From Mycoplasmopsis fermentans PG18 (GTDB taxonomy: Bacteria > Bacillota_I > Bacilli_A > Mycoplasmatales > Metamycoplasmataceae): DNA of 64,000 nt. The notes under the pieces were generated by a model. It did no database searches. It saw only the letters and a list, made by a program, of their open reading frames with translations, and was not told the DNA's origin. Both the position numbers and the translations under genes were made by a program. How positions within the stretch are numbered: the stretch's first letter is position 1; every line of letters starts with the position of its first letter. This document shows positions 13,704 to 24,613 of the stretch, piece after piece. The DNA lies in contig NC_021002.1 of assembly GCF_000209735.1 (NCBI RefSeq), positions 166,846 to 230,845 of the forward strand. Reading direction: 5' to 3'.

Positions 13704-14666
13704 ATGAATGATATTAAATGAGAAGAAATCAAAACATTTGAAGATTTAAAATTAGCTAAAAGCAAAGTATATTCAAAGGACTCTGAAATAGTTCAATTAC
13801 AAACAAAAATTAGAACAGCTTCGCCTGAAGAGAAAAAAGAAATAGGTCAAAAAATTGCAACTTTAAGAAACTTTTATGAAGAAAAATTCAAAGAAATTGA
13901 ATTTAAAATTGAAGCCGATAAAATCAAAAAAATAATTGAAAGCCAATATGTTGATGTAACTAAACCAGTTGACAATCCTGGTTCATTGCACCCAATTACA
14001 ATAGTAGAAAATAGACTTAGAGATTGATTTATTCAAAACGGATATTTTGAATCAAATGAAAGTGAAATTGTTAGCGATGTTTATAATTTTCAAAAATTAA
14101 ACATTCCTGAAGATCACCCTGCTCGTGCTATGCACGATTCATTATATTTAAATCCAACAACTCTTTTAAGAACACACAACACTGGAATTAGTGCACTTGA
14201 ACTTGAAAGAAATGCAAACAAAGAAATGAATAATTTCGCTATTGGAAAAGTTTATCGTAATGATGAAGATGATGCAACTCACTCACATCAATTTACACAA
14301 TTAGACTTTGTCAGTGTTGGCAAAAGTGTAAGCTTCAACAATTTAATTTGAACACTAAAATCACTTCTTTCTTATGTATTTGAAGAAGAAGTTGAACTAA
14401 GACTTAGACCAAGTTATTTCCCTTTTACTGAACCAAGTGTTGAAGTTGATGTTTATTATAAAAATGGTTGAATCGAAGTTTTAGGTGCTGGTATGCTTCA
14501 TCCAAATGTTATGGAACTTGCAGGTTATGATTCAAAAGAATTTAACGGTTTTGCTGCAGGCATTGGAATTGAACGTTTGACAATGATTAAATACAACATC
14601 AAGGATGTTAGAGAATTCTATAAAAATGACTTGAGAACTTTAAATCAATTTAACTATGAAGAATAG
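13704..14666 (+). CDS. pheS: Phenylalanyl-tRNA synthetase alpha subunit
   Basis: A 320-residue catalytic subunit of the alpha2-beta2 enzyme that charges tRNA-Phe. After a coiled-coil N-terminus come the class II motifs: [10 protein letters not shown] (motif 1 region), then [36 protein letters not shown] (motif 2) and [15 protein letters not shown] (motif 3). GGAGATAAAT lies 5-14 nt upstream of the ATG. The start is 1 nt after the rarA stop, and ung overlaps its last 11 nt, so all are cotranscribed. Several TGA codons encode Trp. Confidence 0.96.
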
Positions 14667-15327
14667 CTTCCAAACATTTTTAAAACAAGAAGAATCTAAA
14701 AACTATTATCAAGAATTAATAAAAAAAGTTACTCAAGAAGAACAAAAACACAATGTTTTTCCACCTAAAGAATTACGTTTTGATGCTTTAAATTATTTTG
14801 AAGCAGAAGAGACTAAATTAATAATAATTGGACAAGATCCTTATTATTTAAAAAACCAAGCAGATGGTTTAGCTTTTAGTACTCAAGGCAATATTTGTCC
14901 TAAAAGTTTAAACAATATTTTTAAAGAATTAAAGAAAGATTATTCTGAAACAAACATTGAAACTTATAGCTTAAAAAGTTGAGCAAAACAAGGAGTTTTA
15001 TTAATTAATACTTGTTTAAGTGTTAATGAAAATCAACCATTAAGCCATAAGAATTTTGGCTGAGAAATATTTGTTATTAATTTAATTAAATACATTTTGA
15101 AAAAAAATAAAAATGTCATATTTGGCATCTGAGGAAATGATGCAAAAAGAATATTGCAAATTGTTCAAAATGACTATAAAATAGATGAAAACAAAATTAT
15201 TTTTACTTCTCACCCTTCCCCTCTTGCATATTCAAAAACAACTAATAGTTTTAAAGATTCAAAGTTTTTTATAAGAGTAAATTCATTATTAAAAAATCCA
15301 ATTAATTGAGATTTAAGAAAGGATTAA
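14656..15327 (+). CDS. ung: Uracil-DNA glycosylase
   Basis: A 223-residue family 1 enzyme that excises uracil from DNA for base-excision repair. [17 protein letters not shown] is the water-activating motif with the catalytic Asp. LLINTCLSV and the C-terminal TSHPSPLAY leucine-loop motif follow. The ATG overlaps the pheS stop by 11 nt and pheT starts 1 nt after its stop, so a repair gene sits inside the pheS-pheT pair. The frame contains TGA Trp codons at SWAKQGVLL and FGIWGNDAK, both conserved Trp positions. Confidence 0.95.
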
Positions 15328-15328
15328 T

Positions 15329-17515
15329 ATGATTATTTCATTAAGAGAATTAAATAAATTTATGCCTAAAATTAAGTTAGATGAAACTATTGAAAAGGTC
15401 ATTAATAATTTAGGTTATGAAGTTGAAAGCATGACTAAATTTAGTGATGTTAAAGGAATTAAGTTTGCTAGAATAATTGATGTTAAACCTAATCCAAAAT
15501 CAAATGGTTTAACAATTGTTGAAGTTGAAACTGATAAAGGAAAATTAACAATTCAAACCAAAGCACAAAATGCGCAGAAGAACAAAATAGCTGTTATTTT
15601 TGTTAAAGGAAGTCAAAAAGGCGACTTTGTATTTCAAGATAAAGAAATGGCAGGCGTTGTTTCTCAAGGTATGTTTTCAGGTTATAGTGAGTTAGGTTAT
15701 GATCCAAATAAATTGCCTTTTGATAAAGATGATATTATTTTGTTAAATCCTAATAGATATACAAGTTTAAAAACTGATCCTATGGAATATTTTGGCTTAA
15801 ATGACTATATTATTGATATTACCACTCCAGCAAATAGAGGCGATTCAAATAGTTATTATGTTTTAGCTCAAGAAATAGCAGCCTACTATCAAACTCCTTT
15901 TAAATGATTTGATTACAAGAAAAACTACAAAACTGGAATTCACAAACAAATTCAAAAAGTTGATAATGGTGAAGCGAATGCTTTAAGTTTTCTAGAATGC
16001 AGATTCAAACACAAAGACACTAAAATCGAAGATATGTTATTTTTAGCAAAACATAATGTAGAAGCTAAAAATGTTTGAGCAATAGATGTTACAAATTTAA
16101 ACTTAATTTATACTGGTGCTCCAACTCATGTTTATGATCGCAGCGAAATAGGCGAAGAATTAACTTGCAAAAAATATAGTGGCAAAGTTACTATTTTAGG
16201 TAATAAAGAAATTGAAGTAAAAAATGCTTTAGCTATTTATTCAAAAGATAAAGTAGTTTCATTAGCTTCAGTTATGGGCTTAGAAGAAACTGCAGCAAAT
16301 CGTAAAAGTAAATATGTTGTTTTTGAAATTGGTAATTTTAATCCTTCTGATGTTAGACATACAGCTAAAGAAATTAAAATTGATTCAGCTTCATCATTGC
16401 AAGGCGGTAAGGTTTTAAGTACAGAATTAGTAAGAAATGGTATGGAATATTTAAAATATAAAGCTTTTGAAGATAAGCAACCTTCTTCAGTTTTAATTAA
16501 TTTGCCATCAAAGACTAAGAATAAAATTTTCTTACAACAAAAGAAATTATTAGGAAAATACTCAGGATTGCAAATCAAGGATTTGGACAAAGAATTTGAA
16601 AAAGTTGAGGATCAATTGCAAAGAATTGGATTCAAAATATTTTATAATCGTCTTTCAGCTCCAACTTATAGAACTGATTTAAATTGTTATGAAGACATAA
16701 TTGAAGAATACTTTAGATTCTATGGTTATGACAAATTTAAAACTGAAGCTCCTGCATTAGCTCCATTTAAAATTAACAAAAGGAATAATGATAAAAGCTT
16801 ATTACAATCAATGGGTTATCAAGAAGTAAGAACATTTACTTTAACAAATATTGATGCTCTTAAATTTAATCCTTTTGAATTTAAAGAAGATTTAAAACTT
16901 CAAACTTTTGTTTCAAAAGAAAGAGAAGCAATTAGAAATTCAATTGTTCCTTCACTTTTAGAAGTTGCAGAATACAACCTAAAAAGAAAAATGAATCGTT
17001 TAAATTTATTTGAATGTGGAATGATTAATAATGGAAAATATGTTTACGGTTTACTATCAAATACAAAAACTTTTGAACAAGTAAAACAAGATGTAGTTAA
17101 CTTTTTAAATGATAATAATTTAGTATTTAAACCTTTTAAAGATAATCAATTTATACATCCAAATGTATCAGCAAAAATTTACCAAAACAACAGTTTTATA
17201 GGTTGATTAGGAAAAGTAAACCCTTCATATAATAGTGTAGATGCTTGAGTTTGTGAAGTACATAAAGAAGTAAATAAAGGCTATAAATTATTTGAAAATT
17301 ATGATTCAACACCATTTAAATCAATTGACTTAACTTTCGAATTAAAACCACATCAATCAATTGATGATAAAATTATTGAAATCAAAAAAGTAGCTTTTAT
17401 TTTTGAAATTTATCAAATTGATGAATTTGCAAAACCAGAATCAAGAAATGTTACTTTAAGAATTATTGGAAGCAATGAAGAAATTCAAAAAATCAATAAT
17501 GAATTCAATAATTAG
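15329..17515 (+). CDS. pheT: Phenylalanyl-tRNA synthetase beta subunit
   Basis: A 728-residue subunit with an N-terminal tRNA-binding OB domain ([16 protein letters not shown] and onwards), the B3/B4 region with [10 protein letters not shown] and LASVMGLEE, a B5 DNA-binding-like domain, the catalytic-like core ([21 protein letters not shown]) and a C-terminal ferredoxin-like anticodon-recognition domain ending in VTLRIIGS. It is somewhat shorter than the roughly 800 residues usual elsewhere. AAGAAAGG precedes the ATG. It belongs to the operon rarA-pheS-ung-pheT-glyA. Confidence 0.95.
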
Positions 17516-17523
17516 GAGGCATT

Positions 17524-18786
17524 ATGTATAACAAAATTAAATTATTGGACAAAAAAATTGAAGAAGCAATTAACAATGAAACTGATCGCCAAAATAATCA
17601 TATTGAATTAATTGCATCAGAAAACTATGTTTCAGAAGATGTTTTAAAAGCAACAGGAAGCATTCTAACAAATAAATATGGTGAAGGTTATCCTTACCGT
17701 AGATATTATGGTGGCTGCGAAAATGTTGATGTTGTTGAAAATTTAGCAATCGAAAGAGCCAAAAAATTATTTAATGTTAAATTTGCTAATGTTCAACCTT
17801 ATTCAGGCAGTGTTGCTAATGCAGCAGCCTTAGCTTCTTTAGCAAAAACAGGCGAAAAAATTATGGGGCTTTCACTTGCATCGGGTGGTCACTTAACTCA
17901 TGGTTACAAGATTTCATTTAGTGGAATTTTATATAATAGCGTTTCATATGAAGTAGATAAAAATGGATTCTTAGATTATGAAGCAATTAAAAAAATAGCT
18001 ATTAAAGAAAAACCAAAAGTAATTATTGCTGGTTACTCAGCTTATTCAAGAATTATTGATTGAGCAAAATTTAGAGAAATTGCAGATGCATGCGGTGCTT
18101 ACTTGATGGCTGATATTGCGCATATTTCAGGTTTAATTATTGCAGGTGTACATCCTAGTCCAGTAGGCTATGCTGATGTTATTACCACTACAACTCATAA
18201 AACTTTAAGAGGTGCTAGAGGTGCAATTATAATGACTAACAATGAAGAGTTAGCTAAGAAAATTGATCGCTGAGTATTTCCTGGATATCAAGGTGGGCCT
18301 CTATTCCATACAATAGCAGGTAAAGCTGTGGCTTTTGGAGAAGCGTTATTGCCTTCATTTAAAGAATATGGTAAAAAAATAGTAGAAAATTCTAAAGAAT
18401 TTGCACAAGCATTTTTAGATAAAAACGTTGCTATTGTTTCTGGTGGAACTGATAACCATTTATTTACAATCAATGTATATCAAAGCTATAAAATTTCAGG
18501 TAAAGATGCTGAAAGTTTGTTAAATAAATTTAACATAACAGTTAACAAAAATACAGTGCCTTTTGACACTTTAAGTCCTATGATTGCGAGCGGTATTAGA
18601 TTAGGCACAGCAGCTATGACTTCAAGAAAATTTACTAAATGAAGAGAGCTAGCTGATATTATTGATACTATCTTAAAGAATCATGAAACTATTCTAAAAC
18701 CAGAAAGTGAAAAGTTATTTAATAGCCTTAAAAAGAAGGTTAGAGATTTCACTAAAAAATTCCCAATCATTACTGTTTATAGATAA
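17524..18786 (+). CDS. glyA: Serine hydroxymethyltransferase
   Basis: A 420-residue PLP enzyme that interconverts serine and glycine and supplies 5,10-methylene-tetrahydrofolate. Markers are [29 protein letters not shown], the active-site [14 protein letters not shown] with the Schiff-base Lys at about 226, FPGYQGGP and [12 protein letters not shown]. Full length for the family. TAGGAGGCATT just before the ATG is the best ribosome-binding site in this operon and overlaps the pheT stop. It is the last gene of the transcript and its stop lies inside the stem of the terminator. Confidence 0.96.
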
Positions 18787-18815
18787 AGACGTCAAAAATG
18801 CATCTTTATCTTTTT
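18782..18815 (+). terminator. Terminator of the pheS-ung-pheT-glyA operon
   Basis: A perfect 8-bp stem (GATAAAGA/TCTTTATC) whose first half contains the glyA stop codon, followed by TTTTT. Confidence 0.8.
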
Positions 18816-18821
18816 ATAAAA

Positions 18822-18843
18822 AAACTTGCTAAATAGCAAGTTT
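18822..18843 (-). terminator. Terminator of the MATE gene
   Basis: A perfect 9-bp stem (AAACTTGCT/AGCAAGTTT) with loop AAAT. On the minus strand it overlaps the MATE stop codon and is followed by a T-run. Confidence 0.85.
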
Positions 18844-20632
18844 AATTTTGCATTTGAAGAACAGGCTGATCTTTATTACTATCATCCTCTTGTTCAAGTT
18901 GTTTTTTATATTCTTCTTCAAGTTTTGCGGCTTCTGCAAAGAATTTGTGTTCAAGTTTTCTACTTCAAGTAAGTTTAGCTTGATCAATTTTAGGTATAAC
19001 TTTAGAGACATAAATGTAGCTTCAAATTAATAAAATTATTGAAGCGACTAAAGCATTAGCAATGAATGCTGCAACCATTATTCAGTTAGCAATATATTTG
19101 CTTCCAAATTTGTTGAAAATACCAATGGCAATACCAAACATACTTGGCATAATTACAGCAAAAGTTATAAAGTTTTCCATAATTGAAGCCATTATTGATT
19201 TACCAATATCATTTGTTCCTTGGAAAACAAGAAGTGAGCTAATTGATAAACTCAAAGCAATAACTCTTAGTGTAACTATTCTAATAAATAAAGTAGTTCC
19301 AGCAGCTCTATCTGGTTGAACATTAAGCGCAATTAATCATAAGTTATCAGCTGTAGCAGCTACAAAACTGTAAGCCAAAATTGAATAGATAACTGCAGAT
19401 AACATAGTTCAAAGATAAACTTCTTTGCATCTTTTAAAGTTTCTTCGCGTATAGTTATATGACATTAAGCTTCTAGCTCCATCATTAATACCAAAAATAG
19501 AAACTAAGAATAATGAAACAATCGGCATACCTTTTGACCAATAATATTGGAATGAAAGTGGTTCCGCAAAAGGAGTTTTGGTTAAGAAAATGTTCATAAC
19601 AGCAAATGAAATAGCAACACCAAATGATCTTATGAAACCACTAAAACCTAAGGCAAAAGTAGGCAACAATAATTTTTTATTAAATTTAAATTTGAATAAG
19701 TGTCCAAGCGAAAGTCAGGTTTTATTCCGCTTGCTATTAATTACCACATAAGCTAAGTAGGCAGTTAAGTTAATTGACCAACCAATAATAGTAGCAACAA
19801 CACCACCTAATACACCCATTTTACATGGCACAATAAATACTCAGTCTAAAACAACATTTACAATGTTTGCTCCAATAACTCAGCCCATAACATAAGCGTT
19901 ATAGCCTTCTGCTCTAATAAAGTAAGATAAAAGCATTGAAAGACCTTGAAGTATTGTTCCTGAGGCATAAATATAAACATATTGTTTTGCTCAATGAACA
20001 CTAAGATGTCTTGAAGCATCATAAAATGCTTGTAGTGTTTCATTGTCTTCTTTAGTCATTAAGGTTAAATTTCTAATATTAGTTTTACCTGCAAAAGCAT
20101 CAACAAGACCCGATCATATAAAGATAAATGACATTAAGGTTGCTAAGAATGATAAAGCTACTGTCATTCAAAACATAGTTGCTCACAAGTCTCTTCCACT
20201 TTTTTCTAATTTTTTAGAAATACATTTTGTGTAATAAATACTTGCACCAACAGGTACTAAAAATACTATTGAGTTAGAAAAAATAATTAAAGGTTGAATT
20301 GCAGCTGTGGTCATTGAAACAACCCCATTAGCATCAATTTTTCCTAAATTCAGATCTTTATAACTGGAGTTATTTATGATATCCAAGTATTTCTGCTTCA
20401 ATTCGTTTGAAGTTAAAGAGTTTAAAGTATCTGGTAAAAATTGAATCATTTCGCTTCAAATATTTCTATTATCAGGAACAAATTTTTGTAAGAAAACTTG
20501 ATCAATAAAAGTATATAAACCAAACATTAAACTACTTAATAAAGAGGGAATGGCAACTATTCAAATAGCTTTCTTTATTGGAGTATTTGCAAATAATTTT
20601 TCTGCTCTTTCCTGTTTAGTTATTTTTGACAT
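18842..20632 (-). CDS. MATE-family multidrug/solute efflux transporter
   Basis: A 596-residue integral membrane protein with about twelve hydrophobic segments in two similar halves. It opens with TPIKKAIWIVAIPSLLSSLMFGLYTFIDQVFL, the DinF/NorM-type N-terminus, and has GVLGGVVATIIGWSINL in the first half and FGINDGARSLMSYNYTRRNF in the second, where the family has GxxxGxxPLxSYNYG. An insert of roughly 60 residues after TM1 and a Lys/Glu-rich C-terminal tail enlarge it beyond the usual 450 residues. The substrate is unknown. AGGAGG lies 5 nt before the ATG. Confidence 0.9.
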
Positions 20633-20664
20633 TTCAACCTCCTTTATATGAAAAATAAAAATTC

Positions 20665-20689
20665 ATAATGGAAAAATCATACCATTATA
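20665..20689 (-). promoter_or_regulatory. Promoter region of the MATE gene with inverted repeat
   Basis: A minus-strand TATAAT (20684-20689) overlaps one arm of a perfect 7-bp inverted repeat (ATAATGG/CCATTAT, 20665-20671 and 20682-20688). The repeat could be an operator or a 5'-leader hairpin. Confidence 0.45.
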
Positions 20690-20730
20690 GTCATTCTATT
20701 AAAAATAAAATTGGTGTTTAATAAAACAAA

Positions 20731-20806
20731 TGGTGCCGACAACTGGACTTGAACCAGCGACCCCATCCTTACCATGGATGTGCTCTACCGACTGAGCTAT
20801 GACGGC
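20731..20806 (-). tRNA. tRNA-Thr (anticodon GGU)
   Basis: The minus strand folds as a 76-nt tRNA with encoded CCA. The anticodon stem CATCC/GGATG encloses ATGGTAA, giving anticodon GGU for ACC/ACU. The T-arm GGTTCAAGTCC and D-arm AGCTCAGTCGGTAGAGCA are canonical. The acceptor stem has one U-U mismatch at its fifth pair. It stands alone between the MATE gene and dnaJ. Confidence 0.96.
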
Positions 20807-21019
20807 TAATTATGTTTTTTATTATAACAAAAATCATAGTATTTTTAAAAAAATAATAAATATTTATTGGGTAAATTTTTAAAAATATTTGCTATGTATT
20901 TCAATATTTTTAAAATTAATATTTTTACGAAAATCACTGTTTTATAAGCTTTTTTGTAAAATTAATCAATCAAAATTTTAATTAACATTTTATATATATA
21001 AAAGTTATTTAAAGAAAAT

Positions 21020-21049
21020 TTAGCACTCTCGATATAAATGTGCTAAAAT
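21020..21049 (+). promoter_or_regulatory. CIRCE element and overlapping -10 box of dnaJ
   Basis: TTAGCACTC (perfect left half), nine spacer bases, then ATGTGCTAA (21038-21046), which differs from the consensus right half at its first two bases. TAAAAT at 21044-21049 overlaps the end of the element and ends 6 nt before the dnaJ ATG. HrcA bound here would cover the -10 and the start site of a leaderless message. Confidence 0.88.
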
Positions 21050-21055
21050 AGAAAT

Positions 21056-22177
21056 ATGCCTAAAAAGAATTATTATGATGTGCTAGGTGTTCCAAAAACA
21101 GCTAGTGAAAGAGAAATTAAAACTGCTTACCGTAAATTAGCAATGAAATATCACCCTGATAAATTAAAAGATGGTACCAGTGATCAAAAGATGCAAGAGC
21201 TAAATGAAGCTTATGAAGTTTTAAGTGATCCAACCAAAAAATCTAATTATGATCGTTTTGGTTCACCAGATGGTCCACGACCTGGACAAGGTTTTGGAAT
21301 GAACTTTGGTGGAGAAATGAGAGACTTTAGCAAGTTTACTCAAAATATTTTTGATACAGTATTCAATTTTGGAGGTGGAGCTTCAAAACAAAAATCTTCA
21401 AAAGTAGAAAAAGCAAGAGGCGATGATATTTACACTGAAATTGTAGTTGATTTCATTGAAGCTGTTAAAGGTAAAGAGTTTAAAGAAAAATTAAATAAAT
21501 TTGAATTATGTAGTAGATGTAAAGGAACAGGAGCTGATAATCCAAGTGATGTTAGAACTTGTAATGTTTGTCAAGGAAAGGGACAAAAAGAAACACAAAC
21601 ACGTTCTGTACTAGGTTACATGAAAATGGTTTCAACATGTGATAAATGTAATGGAACAGGTAAATTAATTGGCAAAACTTGTCGTGAATGTAATGGATCT
21701 TTATATACGAAAAAATTAAAAAATGTTACTTTCAAAATTCCGGAAGGTTCAGACAGCGGCGACAAAATTAAAATCGATGGTTATGGCGAAAAAGGTCGTA
21801 ATGGTGGTGAATCAGGTGACTTATACATTGTTATCATTGTTAAAGAACATAAATACTTCAAGAGAAATGGTCTAGATTTATTCTTAGAATTGCCAGTTTC
21901 TTTCTTAGATATTGTTAAAGAAAATTCAGTTTTAGTTCCAACACCATACGGATTTGAAAGAATTAAAATGAAAAATACTTACCAATTTGGTAAAGTTCTT
22001 AATTTAACAGGAAAAGGGATTAGAACTAAAAAAGGAACGGGAAATCTAAAAGTAGCTCTTCAAGTTGTTATGCCTAATTTCACAAGTGACCAATATAATG
22101 AAATGGCAAAAATTTTAGAACCATATGAAGATAATGTTAATGCAGAATTTTCAGAATTAGTTAAAAGCGAAAAATAA
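21056..22177 (+). CDS. dnaJ: Chaperone DnaJ (Hsp40)
   Basis: A 373-residue co-chaperone that stimulates DnaK ATPase. The J domain has YHPDKLKDGT with the invariant HPD, followed by a Gly/Phe-rich linker (GQGFGMNFGG). The zinc-binding region has CSRCKGTG, CNVCQGKG and CDKCNGTG; the fourth repeat, CRECNGSL, keeps both Cys but has lost the final Gly. Two C-terminal beta domains follow. There is no ribosome-binding site. Its control by CIRCE matches dnaK, from which it is separated by about 8.8 kb. Confidence 0.97.
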   Translation: MPKKNYYDVLGVPKTASEREIKTAYRKLAMKYHPDKLKDGTSDQKMQELNEAYEVLSDPTKKSNYDRFGSPDGPRPGQGFGMNFGGEMRDFSKFTQNIFDTVFNFGGGASKQKSSKVEKARGDDIYTEIVVDFIEAVKGKEFKEKLNKFELCSRCKGTGADNPSDVRTCNVCQGKGQKETQTRSVLGYMKMVSTCDKCNGTGKLIGKTCRECNGSLYTKKLKNVTFKIPEGSDSGDKIKIDGYGEKGRNGGESGDLYIVIIVKEHKYFKRNGLDLFLELPVSFLDIVKENSVLVPTPYGFERIKMKNTYQFGKVLNLTGKGIRTKKGTGNLKVALQVVMPNFTSDQYNEMAKILEPYEDNVNAEFSELVKSEK

Positions 22178-22180
22178 TAT

Positions 22181-22200
22181 AAGCCCTAGCGGCTTTTTTT
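22181..22200 (+). terminator. Terminator after dnaJ
   Basis: A 5-bp GC-rich stem (AAGCC/GGCTT), loop CTAGC, then seven T residues, directly after the dnaJ stop. Confidence 0.8.
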
Positions 22201-22201
22201 A

Positions 22202-22207
22202 TATAAT
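22202..22207 (+). promoter_or_regulatory. -10 box of the gene at 22214, leaderless geometry
   Basis: TATAAT ends 6 nt before the ATG with no ribosome-binding site. The box touches the T-run of the dnaJ terminator, so terminator and next promoter are fused. Confidence 0.6.
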
Positions 22208-22213
22208 TAAATC

Positions 22214-22690
22214 ATGAAAAATGACAAATTAGTTCAAGAAAAATTAAACCAAATTAATGGCACATATGATGAAAATTCAATGTTTAAAAGTTTAATTAAT
22301 AGCGATGAAGAATTGCTCAAAAATTTTAAATTGTTTTGTGAAATTTATCAAAACAACAATTTTCTTGAACAAAAATTTTTAAACCATACAGTCAATGAAT
22401 TTAAGAGAAATAAAAATGAAGAAATTGATTTATTTGACTTAAAAAAATGAATCGATTTAAAAAATAAAGTTGATTCATATGACACTCAAAATTTTGATTT
22501 ATCAAACAATTTTTTCAAGAAAATGTCTTTAAAATCAGGAGAATTGTCATTTCTTTATGATTCATTTATTAATGAAAATGATGAATTTGGCGAATTTGAT
22601 TTTGGAGAGGAATCAAGATTCAATAATAATGAAACTTCAGTCATTGCAAAAACAACAGAAGTTGTAGTTAACAAAGTTTTAAAACTATAA
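22214..22690 (+). CDS. Hypothetical acidic protein
   Basis: A 158-residue protein with one internal TGA (Trp) and no recognised domain, signal peptide or membrane segment. The first 80 residues are a Lys/Glu/Asn-rich helical stretch (VQEKLNQINGTYDENSMF). The C-terminal third is strongly acidic (NENDEFGEFDFGEE) and then ends in a hydrophobic, basic tail. Position directly after dnaJ, with its own TATAAT, suggests a monocistronic gene. A primosomal or DnaD-like role cannot be shown. It looks genuinely coded because codon use resembles its neighbours and it is flanked by promoter and terminator signals. Confidence 0.7.
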
Positions 22691-22707
22691 CAAAAGTTGT
22701 TTTTTTA
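22690..22707 (+). terminator. Weak terminator after the gene at 22214
   Basis: A short 4-bp stem (ACAA/TTGT) with a 3-nt loop followed by a T-run. The stem is marginal. Confidence 0.4.
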
Positions 22708-22795
22708 TTTTTCTTTTATATATAAAAGCCTTTTGATTTTTAAGGAAAAAAGTTGCTTTTGTAATTAAATTTAAGTATAATACTAAATATTAAAA

Positions 22796-22801
22796 TATAA
22801 T
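22796..22801 (+). promoter_or_regulatory. -10 box of acpS, leaderless geometry
   Basis: TATAAT ends 7 nt before the acpS ATG and no ribosome-binding site is present. Confidence 0.6.
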
Positions 22802-22808
22802 TAGAACT

Positions 22809-23117
22809 ATGATAGGTGTTGATTTAGTTAAAATTTCCAGATTTGAAAAAGCAAAAATTGATTTTGTTAAAAAGTTTTTACATCCAAACGAACTGGAAAA
22901 ATATTTGCTGATAAAAGACAATTATTTGAAAAGTAAATTTTTAGCAGCAATTTGAGCAATAAAAGAAGCAATGTTTAAAGTTGACAATTCTTTGTTCGAA
23001 TTTAAAAACATTAAACTTCAAAAAGAAAACGAAAGTTGACAACATAAAAATTTTGATATTTCAATTTCACATGAAGATGACTATTTAGTAGCTGTGGTTT
23101 TGAAAAAGAAGGAGTAA
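22809..23117 (+). CDS. acpS: Holo-[acyl-carrier-protein] synthase
   Basis: A 102-residue 4'-phosphopantetheinyl transferase that activates acyl carrier protein. It shows IGVDLVKISRFEK at the N-terminus (Mg-binding Asp), HPNELEKYL, SKFLAAIWAIKEAMFK with the WxxKEA motif (Trp from TGA), and ISHEDDYLVAVVL near the end. It is slightly shorter than the usual 115-125 residues. It begins a tightly packed operon, with plsC starting 1 nt after its stop. Together they link fatty acyl carrier activation and phospholipid synthesis. Confidence 0.92.
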
Positions 23118-23118
23118 T

Positions 23119-23865
23119 ATGAATTATCATTTAAAAATGTTTCTTACATGGTGAATATGATTATGAAGGATTTATCGGATTAGTGTTTATGCGCGTAAAT
23201 ATCGTCATACTCCTGATTACTATACACCACAACAAAGATACGATTGATTACTTAAAAAAGTTAAAAAATATTTAAAGCTATACAACATTAAAGTTACTGT
23301 TGAAGGTTATGACAATTTACCTAAAGCGCCTTGTTTATTGATTCCAAACCACAAATCAAATGCTGATGCTTTGATCTTAATGGAAGCTTTATCTAAGAAA
23401 ACCGCATCAAAAGAAGAAATGAACAAAATAGCAACATTTTTAGCTAAAAAAGAATTATCTAAAAAAGCTGTTGTTAAAAGTGCACTTAATTTAATTGACT
23501 CAATTTACATTGATAGAAATAACTTTAGAGATGCTTTTGAAAGCTTAACTAAATTTGGAACTTTTATTAAAGAAAATAGAACTTATGGTGTTATCTTTCC
23601 TGAAGGTACAAGAGTTGAAGAAGATGGCTTAGGTGAATTTAAATCAGGTGCTTTCAAAGTTGCAATCAGTCATTATTTACCAATAGTACCTGTAGTTATT
23701 AGTGACACAAGAAAAGCACTTAACAAAAACAGATGAAAGAAACAAGAATTCAAAGTTAAGTTCTTGAATCCAATTAAACCAAGTACATTTATGTCAATGG
23801 ACCCAGGAGCTTTAGCAGATAGAGTAAAAAGTCTTATGGAAAGGGAGCTAGAAAATGAAAGCTAG
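23119..23865 (+). CDS. plsC: 1-acyl-sn-glycerol-3-phosphate acyltransferase
   Basis: A 248-residue membrane-associated acyltransferase that makes phosphatidic acid. The catalytic NHKSNAD fits the HX4D box, and FPEGTR is the glycerol-3-phosphate-binding motif. The N-terminus is Trp-rich (TWWIWLWRIYR), mixing one TGG with several TGA codons, and would insert at the membrane surface. The ATG follows AAGGAGTAAT, which overlaps the end of acpS. scpA starts inside its last codons (11-nt overlap). Confidence 0.93.
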
Positions 23866-24613
23866 TTTATATGCAACAGATGATCATAAATATGACATTA
23901 AGTTAGAAAACTTTGATGGACCACTTGATCTTCTATTAGCACTAGTTCAAGAAAAAAATGTTGATATCATGGATGTTGACGTTAGTGAACTTGCTACAGC
24001 TTACTTGAAAATTATTCAAAATTTACAAGAGCATGAAATTGATATTGCTGGTGATTATTTAGTTATGGCTGCTACACTTTTAGCTCTTAAAACTAAAATG
24101 CTTCTCTTTACTCCAGAAGAAAAACCAGAAATTGAAGAAGACAAACGAGAAATCTTACGCCGTCTTTATGAATACCAACAATTCAAAGAAATTTCACAAA
24201 CACTTAGACAACAAGAAGCTTTACGTCATGAAATCTTTATTAAGAGTCCAAGTGATGTTGAAGAATTTATGGTTGATGATGACTCAACTGCACTTGATGG
24301 AGCTTCAAATCCACTTAAGTTAATAACAACACTTAGAAAAATGTTTGAGCGTACTTACGCAATGCAGCTTAGAAGAACTAAGCTTGAAACATTTAACTTA
24401 ACACCTAAGGATCAAATACCTTTTATCTTAAACTTATTTGACCACTGTGACACAGTCACATTCGAAATGATTTTTAAACAACCATCATTAAATCACTTCG
24501 TTATCACACTTTTAGCGGTTTTAGACTTATCTAGAAGACAAATTATTATATTAAAACAAAATGAACAATTTGGCACAATTACATTTGAAAAGGGGCCTGA
24601 ATATGAAAAATAA
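23855..24613 (+). CDS. scpA: Segregation and condensation protein A (kleisin)
   Basis: A 252-residue kleisin subunit that bridges SMC and ScpB in the condensin complex. Typical features are the N-terminal YDIKLENFDGPLDLLLALVQEK, the VMAATLLALKTKMLL helix, and a C-terminal winged-helix segment ending at LFDHCDTVTFEMIF. GGGAGCTAGAAA, inside the end of plsC, serves as ribosome-binding site. The overlap of 11 nt with plsC and another of 11 nt with scpB indicate translational coupling. Confidence 0.95.
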   Translation: MKASLYATDDHKYDIKLENFDGPLDLLLALVQEKNVDIMDVDVSELATAYLKIIQNLQEHEIDIAGDYLVMAATLLALKTKMLLFTPEEKPEIEEDKREILRRLYEYQQFKEISQTLRQQEALRHEIFIKSPSDVEEFMVDDDSTALDGASNPLKLITTLRKMFERTYAMQLRRTKLETFNLTPKDQIPFILNLFDHCDTVTFEMIFKQPSLNHFVITLLAVLDLSRRQIIILKQNEQFGTITFEKGPEYEK

